This document shows, in pieces, positions 1 to 9,140 of a stretch of 64,000 bases of DNA. The stretch covers positions 4,522,001 through 4,586,000 of the forward strand of contig CP097899.1 in NCBI GenBank assembly GCA_023639215.1, written 5' to 3'. The notes beneath the pieces were generated by a model. That model did no database searches and had not been told where the DNA came from. It worked only from the letters and a program-made list of their open reading frames with translations. The DNA comes from Candidatus Pristimantibacillus lignocellulolyticus (GTDB lineage Bacteria > Bacillota > Bacilli > Paenibacillales > Paenibacillaceae). The position numbers were made by a program, and so were the translations under genes. Numbering within the stretch: position 1 is the stretch's first letter; each line of letters opens with the position of its first letter.

Positions 1-567
1 ACCTTCCATAAATTCTTCTATTAATAACACACCATTTTTCGAATTAGTTATACTATGTTGATAAGCATCTTCAACTTCTTCATAATTGGAAGTATCATGT
101 ATAAGGAAAATACCACGACTACCAGAATTATCTGATGGCTTCACAATAACCTTCGTTGTGTACTTTTTTAAAGCGGATTCGAATTCCACTCTATTTTTTA
201 CAACATCGAATTTAGGAATTGCTATATTTTTCACATCTAGTCTTTTTCTCATAGCTGCTTTATTTGTAGTATGTTTAGCAGTCTCTACAGTAACGCTATT
301 AAGCTTCATTTTTTGGGATACAGTAGCGACTGTCATCATTGGCATATCACTTGCTAATGTCATAATCCCATCAATATTACTAGATTGTGCGTACACTAAT
401 ACATCATCAATTTCATTAACACTAATTATTTTAAATTCATCAGCATATCTAAGTCCTATTGCAAGAGGATTCATGTCTACTGCAATTACATACAAACCCA
501 ATTGCTTAGCTTTTTTAATTGCTGGTAATTGTAAAATACTTGCACCTAATATCATAATTTTCTTCAT
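1..567 (-). CDS. ATP-grasp ligase, N-terminal part (cut by window edge)
   Basis: An open frame runs from an ATG at 567 off the left end of the window (189 codons seen). AGGAGA at 575-580 is a well-placed ribosome-binding site. The protein begins MKKIMILGASILQLPAIKKA, a Rossmann-like pre-ATP-grasp start as in carbamoyl-phosphate synthase or PurT-type enzymes. At about residue 145 comes KPSDNSGSRG, typical of the ATP-grasp nucleotide-binding strand and glycine loop. ATP-grasp enzymes join a carboxylate to an amine or thiol through an acyl phosphate. As the last visible gene of the polysaccharide locus, downstream of the bacillosamine-type genes, it may attach an amino acid or other acyl group to a surface sugar; that is inference. 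The substrate cannot be read from the sequence. The C-terminal catalytic half is outside the window. Confidence 0.8.
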   Translation of the reverse strand, partial: MKKIMILGASILQLPAIKKAKQLGLYVIAVDMNPLAIGLRYADEFKIISVNEIDDVLVYAQSSNIDGIMTLASDMPMMTVATVSQKMKLNSVTVETAKHTTNKAAMRKRLDVKNIAIPKFDVVKNRVEFESALKKYTTKVIVKPSDNSGSRGIFLIHDTSNYEEVEDAYQHSITNSKNGVLLIEEFMEG

Positions 568-587
568 CGCATAATCTCCTGAAATAA

Positions 588-1172
588 TTATTGACGATAT
601 ACATTTTTTGGAATTAATAAGATTTTGACAGTCAGAACTATGATTTTTATATCAAATAACAGAGACATATGTTTCACATAATAAATATCATTCTGTAGCT
701 TTTCTTTCGTCCCTACTGCATTACGATGTATCGCTTGGTTATACCCAGTTATACCTGGTCTTACTGTATGAATCACTTTTTCTTCTTCAGTGTATTCATC
801 AACCCAATTCGCAGAGTCTGGTCTGGGACCGATAAATGACATATCTCCCTTTAAAACATTAAATATTTGAGGTAATTCATCGATGCTGGTTTTTCTTAAT
901 AATCTTCCAACCTTTGTGATTCTGCTATCATCCTCTGAATTAAAAGTTGAACCATCTTCTAATCTAATATCTGGAGCATTTACATACATCGATCTCAATT
1001 TATACATTCTAAATATCTCTCTGTTTTTCCCTATACGTTGTGCATAATAGAATGCTGGACCTTTTTCTTCTAATTTAATTGCAACTATAGCTAATAAAAT
1101 AATAATTCCAGCAAAAGGCGATAGAATTAATGAAATCAATATATCAAACATTCTTTTAGATTGTTGGTACAT
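588..1172 (-). CDS. Initiating sugar-phosphate transferase (PglC/EpsL-like)
   Basis: This 194-residue protein is a small bacterial sugar transferase that moves a sugar 1-phosphate from UDP-sugar to undecaprenyl phosphate at the membrane. It has one N-terminal hydrophobic segment (about residues 10-33, the re-entrant helix of monotopic PglC-type enzymes). Hallmarks follow: YKLRSM, the DSRITKVGRLLRKTSIDELPQ region with the ELPQ motif, GDMSFIGPRPD, and RPGITGYNQ near the C-terminus. The length fits the short PglC/EpsL class rather than long WbaP/WcaJ proteins. It lies 14 bp after the acetyltransferase gene and after the aminotransferase and dehydratase genes, matching the order of the bacillosamine pathway, so the likely substrate is a UDP-diacetamido sugar (inference). 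Confidence 0.9.
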   Translation of the reverse strand: MYQQSKRMFDILISLILSPFAGIIILLAIVAIKLEEKGPAFYYAQRIGKNREIFRMYKLRSMYVNAPDIRLEDGSTFNSEDDSRITKVGRLLRKTSIDELPQIFNVLKGDMSFIGPRPDSANWVDEYTEEEKVIHTVRPGITGYNQAIHRNAVGTKEKLQNDIYYVKHMSLLFDIKIIVLTVKILLIPKNVYRQ

Positions 1173-1186
1173 GTCTTACTCCTCAA

Positions 1187-1849
1187 TTATATTAAGTCAG
1201 TACTTATTTTCCGATCTAAGACTATGCTTTTTTGTGGCACAATAACTTGGTACTCTTCAGTAGACTCTGAAACATATGAGCTTGCTCCTATTAATGAATA
1301 ATTAGCAATTTTAAGATGATTTTTAACTGTACAATTGTTCCCCAAGAAGCAGTTGTTACCTACCTCTACAAATCCTGATAAACTAGTACCTACAGATAAA
1401 CTATTAAAATTCCCGACTACATTGTTGTGTGAAACATTTACACTATTCCAAATGATGTTCCCTGAACCAATCGTTGAATATGGAGCTACTACTACATTTT
1501 CCATAATAATGTTTCCTTCACCAATAACTGAGTTAGATGAAATAACAGCTGTGGAATGTATATAGTTTATAACCCTATAACCATATTTTTTTATTTTCCT
1601 ATATAATTTTTCGCGAATTGTATTCATTTTACTGTATCCAACTCCGAGAATAATGTCATACTCATTAACTGGATAACTTTTCGTTAACTCTTCTAATGCA
1701 ATGAGCGGTATATTATCGAAGTACTCCGTTTCTACATAATCTTTTTCTACTGAGTATGCAATTACTTCTAGTTCTGTATCAACTTCAATATAATATCTTA
1801 TTAATCGAGAATACTCGGTGTTTCCTATAATAATTATTTTTTTGTTCAT
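1187..1849 (-). CDS. Sugar N/O-acetyltransferase, PglD/NeuD family
   Basis: This 220-residue protein starts with a short Rossmann-like domain (KKIIIIGNTEYSRLIRYYIE) that binds the UDP-sugar. From about residue 95 it shows the hexapeptide pattern of a left-handed beta-helix (VISSNSVIGEGNIIMENVVV and following repeats). PglD enzymes acetylate the 4-amino group of UDP-4-amino sugars with acetyl-CoA, and the usual catalytic histidine would be in the IHSTAVISS stretch. It sits between the aminotransferase and the sugar transferase, the position expected for the third step of UDP-N,N'-diacetylbacillosamine synthesis. A NeuD-type O-acetyltransferase is the alternative, but the flanking PglE and PglC homologues favour PglD. 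Confidence 0.85.
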   Translation of the reverse strand: MNKKIIIIGNTEYSRLIRYYIEVDTELEVIAYSVEKDYVETEYFDNIPLIALEELTKSYPVNEYDIILGVGYSKMNTIREKLYRKIKKYGYRVINYIHSTAVISSNSVIGEGNIIMENVVVAPYSTIGSGNIIWNSVNVSHNNVVGNFNSLSVGTSLSGFVEVGNNCFLGNNCTVKNHLKIANYSLIGASSYVSESTEEYQVIVPQKSIVLDRKISTDLI

Positions 1850-1878
1850 CTATTAATCACCTAGTTAATTTTTCTACA

Positions 1879-3084
1879 CTACTTATTTATTTTTATCAGT
1901 TGTAATAAGTTAAAGACAATATGTTCAATTTCTTCATATGTTAATTGAGTATTCAGCGGCAATGTAATTTCATTTTTAAACATTTCGTAAGCATTTGGGT
2001 ATTGTTCAATTGAAAAGTTCAAATTTTTGTATGCTGTCAATAATGGCAATGGCTTATAATGTACATTTACAGCAATCCCTTTCTCACCCATTGCTTGAAT
2101 AATTCTATTTCTTATTTCTTCAGTTGCACCTTCAATACGCGTTAACAATAAATGCCCACTAGAACTATATTGATCGCAATAATGTGGCATGACTTGAACA
2201 TTAGAATCCTTAAGCAATTGTTCATATTGTTGAATATATGCCTGTCTTAATGTAAGCATTTGACCGTATCTTTTTAATTGTACTAATCCTATTGAAGCCA
2301 TTATATCAGTCATATTACATTTATAATTTGGTGCGACGATATCATACTCCCAAGATCCAGCATTTGTTTTCGCTAATGCATCTTTCGTCTGACCATGAAG
2401 TGATAAGAGCATAAATTGACGATAGATTTCTTCATTATCCAATCCGGGTACATCTCTCCAAGTGACAGCACCACCTTCAGCAGTGGTTAGATTTTTGACT
2501 GCATGAAATGAGAAAGATGTAAAATCTGCTACTTCTCCACTCATTCTCCCCTTATATGTGGCACCAATAGAGTGAGCTGCATCTGCTAGGACAATAACTC
2601 TACCAAACACTTCTTGAATTACATTAGAAGGTTTAAATAAATGTTTTTTACTCTCAACAGCTTCAAAGATTTGGTCATAATCACACATAACTCCAGCAAT
2701 ATCTACTGGAATTATTACTTTTGTCTTTTCTGTTATTGCATCTGCAATTGCATCGTAGTCAATATGATAACTATCCATCCCAGTGTCTACTAATACAATA
2801 GTTGCACCGACATGATGAATTACACTTGCTGAAGCAGAATATGTATATGCAGATGTAATTACTTCATCCCCAGGTCCTACACCTAACATTCTAAGAGTCA
2901 TTTCCATACACGCAGTTGCTGAATTCAACGCAACCGCTTTAGACGTATTGCAATATTCTGCAATTTGTTTCTCAAACTTTTTAGTTTTAGGACCCGTTGT
3001 AATCCAACCTGATCTTAATGTGTCTACTACTTCTGCTATTTCTTCTTCTGTAATATCGGGAGGTGAAAAAGGAATAATTCTCAT
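1879..3084 (-). CDS. DegT/DnrJ/EryC1 sugar aminotransferase (PglE-like)
   Basis: This 401-residue PLP enzyme belongs to the family that converts a 4-keto nucleotide sugar to the 4-amino sugar using glutamate. It begins IPFSPPDITEEEIAEV and has the GWITTGPKTKKFE motif near residue 30. The Schiff-base lysine is in SFHAVKNLTTAEGG (about residue 197). ADAAHSIGATYKG (about residue 168) carries the PLP-binding aspartate. Length is normal for the family. It follows the PglF-like dehydratase gene after a terminator-like hairpin and precedes the PglD-like gene by 29 bp. Context suggests UDP-4-amino-4,6-dideoxy-GlcNAc as product; substrate specificity is inferred. Confidence 0.9.
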   Translation of the reverse strand: MRIIPFSPPDITEEEIAEVVDTLRSGWITTGPKTKKFEKQIAEYCNTSKAVALNSATACMEMTLRMLGVGPGDEVITSAYTYSASASVIHHVGATIVLVDTGMDSYHIDYDAIADAITEKTKVIIPVDIAGVMCDYDQIFEAVESKKHLFKPSNVIQEVFGRVIVLADAAHSIGATYKGRMSGEVADFTSFSFHAVKNLTTAEGGAVTWRDVPGLDNEEIYRQFMLLSLHGQTKDALAKTNAGSWEYDIVAPNYKCNMTDIMASIGLVQLKRYGQMLTLRQAYIQQYEQLLKDSNVQVMPHYCDQYSSSGHLLLTRIEGATEEIRNRIIQAMGEKGIAVNVHYKPLPLLTAYKNLNFSIEQYPNAYEMFKNEITLPLNTQLTYEEIEHIVFNLLQLIKINK

Positions 3085-3132
3085 CTATATTCTCCTAAAT
3101 TTATATTCTCAGTTATGTAATTAATAATAAAA

Positions 3133-3162
3133 GGGAGGCAGCAAATATATTGCACTCCTCCC
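3133..3162 (-). terminator. Hairpin terminator inside the polysaccharide locus
   Basis: GGGAGG and CCTCCC form the outer stem, with an inner TGCAA/TTGCA-like pairing. On the minus strand the hairpin is followed by CTTTTATTATT. It lies just after the dehydratase gene and could reduce transcription into the aminotransferase and downstream genes. Confidence 0.65.
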
Positions 3163-3183
3163 ATCCTCTTGACTACTTACGCA

Positions 3184-5034
3184 TTATGAACTCGTAACAA
3201 GAACTCTAGTATCTACCCTTTTTTCAATCACATAAGTAGGAACAATTCGCGAAAGCAGCTCTTGAATAATTACACGATCTTCACCTAATATACGTTCTAA
3301 GCGTCTTAATTCTAGTTCAATATCTTCACGATTGAAGGATGCTGGTCTGCCAATAAATATACGACTATGCTGTGTATCGGTCATTCCTTCTTCTTGCAGC
3401 AACAATTCCTCATATAGCTTCTCACCTTGACGAATACCGGAATATTGGATCTCAATATCAACACCTGGTTCATACCCAGATAGACGAATCAAGTCTCTAG
3501 CTAGATCTGAGATCTTCACTGGTTCACCCATGTCAAGAATGAAGATTTCACCACCGTTGGCATACGCGCCTGCTTGAATAACAAGTCTGGAAGCCTCTGG
3601 TATCGTCATGAAGTATCTAACCATCTCAGGGTGAGTTACCGTAACGGGACCACCTGCAGCAATTTGTTCTTTGAATAATGGAATAACACTGCCTCTACTT
3701 CCAAGTACATTACCAAAGCGAACCGCACTGAATTTTGTTCTGCTTTGCTTTGCTAAACATTGAATAAACATTTCAGCAATCCGCTTTGTTGTTCCCATAA
3801 TACTCGTTGGGTTAACAGCTTTATCTGTTGAAATCAATACAAAGCGCTCTGCACCATAAACATCTGCACATTCAGCAACATTACGTGTACCGAACACATT
3901 GTTTTTTATGGATTCGGAGGGGTTTTCTTCCATCAAAGGCACGTGCTTGTGCGCTGCTGCATGGAAAACGACATGTGGTTTGTGCTGGTCAAATATTTGT
4001 TCCATTCTTTTACGATCCTGGACATCTGCTATGATTGGCACCAGATGCTCAACTTTATCTTTCAACTCACGATGAATTTGATAAATACTATTTTCTCCAT
4101 GACCAAGCAATAATAGTTTGCTTGGTTTGAAGTGCATAATTTGCCTGCAAAGTTCAGAACCAATAGAGCCACCTGCACCTGTTACTAGCACTACTTTATT
4201 AGTTAAATATTCATCGATTCCATCGTTTTCAAGGACAACAGGTTCACGACCGAGCAAATCTTCAACTTCGACATCACGTAGCATGCTTAGTTCTACTTTT
4301 CCTTCAAGTAATTCATTAATTGGAGGAACGATCTTCAATTTCGCATTCGTCTGTTTGCAAATGGAAAGAATATCTGATATTTGTGTACGGGATGCTGATG
4401 GCAAAGCAACAATAATATCGTCTATTTGCTGTTCTTTACATATGTTAATAATATGTTCTCTTCCCCCAATTACAAGAAGACCGAACACTTCTTGCCCCCA
4501 CTTTCTCGGGTCATCATCAATAAATCCGATGGCTTCTTGGCTAGAAGCGACGTTCATCTTAAGTTCGCGATAAACTAGAACGCCGCATTGACCTGCACCA
4601 ATAATTAAAGATTGTCGTTGCTTATTAGGAGTCTTAATGTAATTGTCTTTTATAATGCGAAGCATAAACCGCGATCCGCCAATTAATAATAGACAGAGCT
4701 CATACGTACGAAATCCGATTGCAATGGGTACTCGACCTGGAATAACTAGTGAAGTAATCGTATAGGCTAATACAATTGCAATTGTTACAGCTTTAAAGAT
4801 GATTATTACCTCGCCAATGCTGGCAAATTGCCACGCCCGCCGATATAATCCATAATTGTAAAGTACGATTAAACCAATTACGATAGCAATTCCACAAAAT
4901 ATAGCTGCTTGTCGGATTTCTGCTGAAGAAAGTTCAGCATTGTAACGAAATAAATAAGCTACAATTATGCAACCTAATATAATACTACAATCAATTGCCA
5001 TTAGTACTAGCGTTCGCATTCGAGAGTAGCTCAT
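3184..5034 (-). CDS. Membrane UDP-sugar 4,6-dehydratase (PglF/CapD/EpsC family)
   Basis: This 616-residue protein has four or five N-terminal membrane segments (about residues 8-130). Next comes a CoA-binding-like Rossmann domain (SLIIGAGQCGVLVYREL, about 145). The catalytic short-chain dehydrogenase domain starts near residue 280 with VVLVTGAGGSIGSELCRQI. The usual active-site triad is altered: STDKAVNPTSIMGTTKR replaces YxxxK with MxxxK, as is known for PglF, FlaA1 and CapD dehydratases. RFGNVLGSRGSVIPLF is also a family signature. The enzyme makes the 4-keto-6-deoxy intermediate of UDP-GlcNAc at the membrane. It begins 21 bp after the tyrosine kinase gene, with GGAGG in front of its ATG. 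It starts the bacillosamine-type branch. Confidence 0.93.
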   Translation of the reverse strand: MSYSRMRTLVLMAIDCSIILGCIIVAYLFRYNAELSSAEIRQAAIFCGIAIVIGLIVLYNYGLYRRAWQFASIGEVIIIFKAVTIAIVLAYTITSLVIPGRVPIAIGFRTYELCLLLIGGSRFMLRIIKDNYIKTPNKQRQSLIIGAGQCGVLVYRELKMNVASSQEAIGFIDDDPRKWGQEVFGLLVIGGREHIINICKEQQIDDIIVALPSASRTQISDILSICKQTNAKLKIVPPINELLEGKVELSMLRDVEVEDLLGREPVVLENDGIDEYLTNKVVLVTGAGGSIGSELCRQIMHFKPSKLLLLGHGENSIYQIHRELKDKVEHLVPIIADVQDRKRMEQIFDQHKPHVVFHAAAHKHVPLMEENPSESIKNNVFGTRNVAECADVYGAERFVLISTDKAVNPTSIMGTTKRIAEMFIQCLAKQSRTKFSAVRFGNVLGSRGSVIPLFKEQIAAGGPVTVTHPEMVRYFMTIPEASRLVIQAGAYANGGEIFILDMGEPVKISDLARDLIRLSGYEPGVDIEIQYSGIRQGEKLYEELLLQEEGMTDTQHSRIFIGRPASFNREDIELELRRLERILGEDRVIIQELLSRIVPTYVIEKRVDTRVLVTSS

Positions 5035-5055
5035 TTCTTGCCTCCATCATCTCTA

Positions 5056-5754
5056 CTAGTCTTCTTTCTCTCCGTAGTAATAATAGTAGTAGTCATCATT
5101 TTTCTTTTTCTTAACATTATTAAGCACTACACCGAGTATCTTAGCGTTTACTCTATCTAACTTTAATTTGGCATCAATAGCAGCAGTACGCTTGACTTGG
5201 CCAGAATCGACAACAAGAATTACACCATCACAAATAGAAGCAACTAATTGAGCATCAGTTACAGCTAGTAGAGGTGGCGTATCAATAATGATAATGTCAT
5301 ATATTTGTTTTAGCCCGTTCATTACTTTAATTAATTGGTTAGAACCTAATAATTCCGCAGGATTCGGTGGTATTGGACCAGAACTTATAACATCGATATT
5401 TGGAATATCCGTTGCTCTAATAACCTCTTCTAAGCTCGCCTGATTAGTTAGGACATGTGTAATGCCCGCACGATTCGTTACGTTAAAAGTTTTATGTACT
5501 GTTGGCTTACGCAAATCTAACTCCATTACTAAGACACTATAATTAGATTGTGCATACGTTACTGCAATATTAGCAGCTGTTGTTGATTTTCCTTCCCCCG
5601 GGCTAGCAGAGGTCACCATAATAACTTTCAAGTCATTATCTACAGCTGAAAAACTAATATTCGTTCTTAACGTACGATACGACTCACTAATTGGTGATTT
5701 AGGATTACTAAGCGAAATTATCGTTCGTTTCGCGTTATTCGTTGATTGTGACAT
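5056..5754 (-). CDS. CpsD/YwqD-type BY-kinase (polysaccharide regulator)
   Basis: This 232-residue cytoplasmic tyrosine autokinase has Walker A SASPGEGKSTTAANIA (about residue 49), Walker A' VMELDLRKPT and Walker B IIIDTPPLL. The C-terminus ends in a run of six tyrosines (DDYYYYYYGEKED), the autophosphorylation cluster typical of BY-kinases. It overlaps the chain-length protein gene by 20 bp, the usual split Gram-positive pair in which the membrane partner activates the kinase. The cognate PHP phosphatase is at the head of the locus. Phosphorylation state controls polymer length and export and, in relatives, the sugar-modifying enzymes. Confidence 0.95.
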   Translation of the reverse strand: MSQSTNNAKRTIISLSNPKSPISESYRTLRTNISFSAVDNDLKVIMVTSASPGEGKSTTAANIAVTYAQSNYSVLVMELDLRKPTVHKTFNVTNRAGITHVLTNQASLEEVIRATDIPNIDVISSGPIPPNPAELLGSNQLIKVMNGLKQIYDIIIIDTPPLLAVTDAQLVASICDGVILVVDSGQVKRTAAIDAKLKLDRVNAKILGVVLNNVKKKKNDDYYYYYYGEKED

Positions 5755-6499
5755 TTTTCTTCGCCTCCACTCTAGCAGACCTCGTTGTTCGCGAAGCGGA
5801 TCTAATAGCTCCTACTTTAAAATCTTCAGATGATAATTTAGGAATACTAACTAGAACAGGTAAATCTAAATATTGCGCAACATCCTGTGGATTTTTAATC
5901 GTGTCATCCAAATATTCTAATAACAAGGCGATCCCAACACCCAGCATTAAGCCAATAACAATACTTATGGCAATATTAAGCATTGGATTAGGCTGTACTT
6001 GCGATGGATTCTCACTAAGCTTCGCTTCATTTAGAATCGAGACATTATTTACAGTCATTATGGTAGGAATTTGTTGAACGAATACTGCAGCTACTTCATT
6101 CACAAGTTTAACCGTTGTTTCATAATCATGATGACGTGCAGAAATAGTTAACACTTGTGTATTATTTACTGATGAAACAGTAATTAATTCAATTATTTTT
6201 TCTCCAGTCAACTGCAGTTCTGGGTTACGCAATGCTACTTCATCTGTAATCGCTGTTGTTTTAATGATTTGTTTGTATGTATCTATTAATCTGAGATCAA
6301 GATTGACACTATTTAGATCAAGTCCACTAGAGACTTCGTTGTTGTTGTTAACAATTAATTTTGTGGTAGATTCATATTCAGGCTTAATAAAAAAATAACT
6401 AACAATTGCAGTTACGATTGCTAGTGTTGCAACAATTGCTACGATTATCCTGAGTCTTTTCTTTATTATCTCCACATAATCTCTTAATTCTAATTCCAT
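5735..6499 (-). CDS. Wzz/YwqC-type chain-length and kinase-activating protein
   Basis: The protein (about 254 residues from the chosen start) begins MELELRDYVEIIKKRLRIIV. It has membrane segments at about residues 18-40 and 165-190 flanking an extracytoplasmic region, followed by a short cytoplasmic tail. The tail should contact the BY-kinase encoded by the overlapping next gene. LNEAKLSENPSQVQPNP before the second membrane helix is the proline-rich Wzz signature. An upstream in-frame ATG at 6526 has no Shine-Dalgarno sequence; GGGAG at 6512-6516 supports 6499, although spacing is long at about 12 bp. Confidence 0.88.
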   Translation of the reverse strand: MELELRDYVEIIKKRLRIIVAIVATLAIVTAIVSYFFIKPEYESTTKLIVNNNNEVSSGLDLNSVNLDLRLIDTYKQIIKTTAITDEVALRNPELQLTGEKIIELITVSSVNNTQVLTISARHHDYETTVKLVNEVAAVFVQQIPTIMTVNNVSILNEAKLSENPSQVQPNPMLNIAISIVIGLMLGVGIALLLEYLDDTIKNPQDVAQYLDLPVLVSIPKLSSEDFKVGAIRSASRTTRSARVEAKKNVTINE

Positions 6500-6582
6500 T
6501 ATATGAATGTGCTCCCGTCTATACATATTCTAGTTGTTCGTGTTGTTAGGGGTCTTATCTGCATAATATCTCAAAAGAAAAA

Positions 6583-6615
6583 GATTCCTCCCCCCATAGA
6601 TGCAGAGGAGGAATC
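6583..6615 (-). terminator. Terminator after the SLH protein gene
   Basis: GATTCCTC/GAGGAATC arms enclose a 17-base loop. On the minus strand the hairpin is followed by TTTTTCTTTT. It separates the phosphatase-stalk-SLH segment from the wzz-kinase-sugar segment and probably allows only partial read-through. Confidence 0.75.
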
Positions 6616-6622
6616 CCAACTA

Positions 6623-9091
6623 TTATCTTAAGCTTAGTAATTTGTTAATAACTACAGCTGCTTCAGCACGAGTGAATGTTCCTTTTGGATCATAAATGCC
6701 TAATCCTTTACCTTGTACAATTCCCTCTTGAGCAACTAGTGCAACACCTGCACGATGCGCTGGAACAACTTCAGTTTGGTCTGCAAATACATTTAATGTC
6801 TCATTCACATCACCAACTGGTTTGTATCCTAATACTTTCACAAGTACGTTAGAAGTAATTGTCGCCATTTCACTTCTTGTAATTGGTGCATCAGGGTCAA
6901 ACGTAGTGCTTGTACGACCATTAATGAAGCCGTATGCTGCTGCTGTTGCAACAACAGATTGATACCAATCATCCTCATTTACATCAGTAAATGTTTCAGT
7001 ATTAGTTTGCACCTCGATGCCAAGTGTTCTTACAAGCATAGCTGTAAACTCAGCACGAGTAATTTCAGCACGTGGAGCGAATACTCCTTCAGCGCGTCCA
7101 ACAATGATACCTTTTGCTGCTGCTTTTAGAATATCATCCTCTGCCCAAGCAAGTTCACTACTATCTTTGAACGCTACTGGATTTTCGATAACAACATATG
7201 ATGAGAAAGAGTTACGCATTGCAGAGAATTGCTTTTTACCTGGGATATAAGTACCACCCAAATTAATTAATTTGCTTCCTTCGATTTTTGCAAGTGTAAG
7301 GAATTGTTCATTATTAACACTTCCACTATTCACCGGAAGAACAATACGTGCTTGAGATAGGAATTCATGTTTCTCTTTACCATCAGCGCCAATTACTACA
7401 ACATTGAATACATCTGATACTTGCTTCATGCCGCCTGTTAATTGAGGAGTAATACCAGTAAGTGCACCATTAGCTTGAAGAGCAGATACTTGCTTCATAC
7501 CACCTGTTGATTCAAGAGTAATACCAGTAGCTTTTGTAATTTGAAGTGCATTATTTGCTGCAAGCTCCGTTAATGGAACCTCGATCAACGCACCATTAGA
7601 AGTTACTCCAACTGCGTAGATCCCTTTTGCTTTAAGAGCACTTAGTAGTTCACCACTAATTACTACTTTAACACCATCAAGATTTCCTACTGATAGATTA
7701 AGTACCGGTTTAACTGGATCAGCATCTTTTACAACTGCTTGAAGTGCTGCATTAGTCGATTTCAATACAGAATCCAATTGACTGAATACATTAGTTAAGT
7801 CTGCTGGTGTTAACTTCAGTTCACTAACACCATTATTAGAAGTCACTCTACTTCCTGCGTTCACAGTCAGTGCAGCTCTTAATTCTTCTTCAACAATCGC
7901 ACGAAGCGCGAATATATCTTTATTAGAAGTTAGTTCTCCAATTTCTGCTAAAGCTGCTGCAAGTTTATCACTAATACTTTTAGCTAACGCATCTGCGTTA
8001 GTTGATAAACCTAGACCAGTGTCAACTGGAGGCGTTACACTCCCCTGTGGGTATAACGTTACCGTTTGTGTAAATACTTTAGCATTATTTAAGTAGCTCG
8101 GAACTAGAGCGCCTTGTTTCAATTTAGCTGTTATTACAATGTCAGTAGCTGATGTAATAGCAGATGTAGTTTTTGCAGTTAGGAAACCATCTGCACCAAT
8201 TTCAAAAGTAACTCCTGTCGCTTCGAAGTTGAATGCTGAGAACGGAAGTGAATTTACTCCTAGAATTTTGAATTGTGTAAACTTGTAAGTATTAGAATCA
8301 ACTCTTTGTGCACTACCAAGTGCACCTTCAGTTACAAGACTAGCTTTCACATAAGCAAGACCAAGGGCAGCACTTGCTTTTTTGTATACAGTTGGATTAG
8401 CTGCGAAGATCTCTGTTTCTACAACATTTCTTACATTTGTGAAATCATCTTTCAAAGCTTTCTTTGTTGGATAAAGTTCTGTTAGTAGTGTCACTACTTT
8501 ATAGTTACTATTTGCCCAATGTAGATCAACTAGAGCATCAAACTGGCCTGTTACTAGTGCATTAATTTCCTCAAAGCTATCGATTGCAGTAAGAGGCTGG
8601 TCTTTAATAGCTGCAAGTGCAAGTCTCTCAAGTTCATTCACAAAGCTATCAATGTCTGCTTTGTTAAGTTTCGTGAAGCCCTCTCCATCCAATAAAGTAT
8701 TAAGTCTATCTAAGCTATCGTTAAGCTCAGTAGAAATTTCTGTTATGTTCGGATATAACTCTACAATTGACAATTGCGCAATTATTGTTAATTCATCTTT
8801 AACTTGATCAGCAAAAGCTGGTTTTGCATCAAGTGCATCCCATAGATTAGGCAGCAACAATGCTACATCAGCATTATCCAAATAACTCTCAACTTGGTCA
8901 ACCGCTGGATCAACTAGCGGTTTCAATTGACTATCTAATTGTGCATATACATTGTTCAGCTTACTAACTGTAGTAACGACAGCTGGGTCTGCTGCACTCA
9001 CCTTATAAGAAACAGGGCCAAAAGTTAATGCGTTTGCTGCAAGTAGTGCTACAGCAGATAACATAATCGTTTTTTTAGTCATTTTCTTCAT
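6623..9091 (-). CDS. Secreted SLH-domain cell-surface protein
   Basis: This 822-residue exported protein has a signal peptide (KKMTKKTIMLSAVALLAANA, with cleavage near VSAADP). A helical, repeat-poor N-terminal half follows, then an immunoglobulin-like stretch around residues 265-350. Three C-terminal SLH domains occupy about residues 650-822. SLH motifs visible are AAAKGIIVGRAEGVFAPRAE, ITRAEFTAMLV, FINGRTSTTFDPDAPITRSE and FTRAEAAVVINKLL. SLH domains bind pyruvylated secondary cell-wall polymer. It lies inside the polysaccharide locus, so it may be a substrate or a partner of the glycan made there. I do not recognise the central region. A 69-bp internal duplication is listed separately. Confidence 0.88.
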   Translation of the reverse strand: MKKMTKKTIMLSAVALLAANALTFGPVSYKVSAADPAVVTTVSKLNNVYAQLDSQLKPLVDPAVDQVESYLDNADVALLLPNLWDALDAKPAFADQVKDELTIIAQLSIVELYPNITEISTELNDSLDRLNTLLDGEGFTKLNKADIDSFVNELERLALAAIKDQPLTAIDSFEEINALVTGQFDALVDLHWANSNYKVVTLLTELYPTKKALKDDFTNVRNVVETEIFAANPTVYKKASAALGLAYVKASLVTEGALGSAQRVDSNTYKFTQFKILGVNSLPFSAFNFEATGVTFEIGADGFLTAKTTSAITSATDIVITAKLKQGALVPSYLNNAKVFTQTVTLYPQGSVTPPVDTGLGLSTNADALAKSISDKLAAALAEIGELTSNKDIFALRAIVEEELRAALTVNAGSRVTSNNGVSELKLTPADLTNVFSQLDSVLKSTNAALQAVVKDADPVKPVLNLSVGNLDGVKVVISGELLSALKAKGIYAVGVTSNGALIEVPLTELAANNALQITKATGITLESTGGMKQVSALQANGALTGITPQLTGGMKQVSDVFNVVVIGADGKEKHEFLSQARIVLPVNSGSVNNEQFLTLAKIEGSKLINLGGTYIPGKKQFSAMRNSFSSYVVIENPVAFKDSSELAWAEDDILKAAAKGIIVGRAEGVFAPRAEITRAEFTAMLVRTLGIEVQTNTETFTDVNEDDWYQSVVATAAAYGFINGRTSTTFDPDAPITRSEMATITSNVLVKVLGYKPVGDVNETLNVFADQTEVVPAHRAGVALVAQEGIVQGKGLGIYDPKGTFTRAEAAVVINKLLSLR
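7415..7530 (-). repeat. 69-bp internal duplication in the SLH gene
   Basis: The coding sequence for TGITLESTGGMKQVS is followed 23 codons later by TGITPQLTGGMKQVS. At DNA level the two copies are offset by exactly 69 bp (for example TTGCTTCAT at 7421 and 7490). The duplication is in frame. Confidence 0.85.
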
Positions 9092-9140
9092 CTCATTATC
9101 ACCTCATATATTATTATGACAAATTCGTCATTTGAAACTA

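Noticed and set aside
86..574. Plus-strand open frame of 162 codons
   Set aside because: It lies over the minus-strand ATP-grasp gene, which has a good ribosome-binding site and recognisable motifs; the plus frame has neither.
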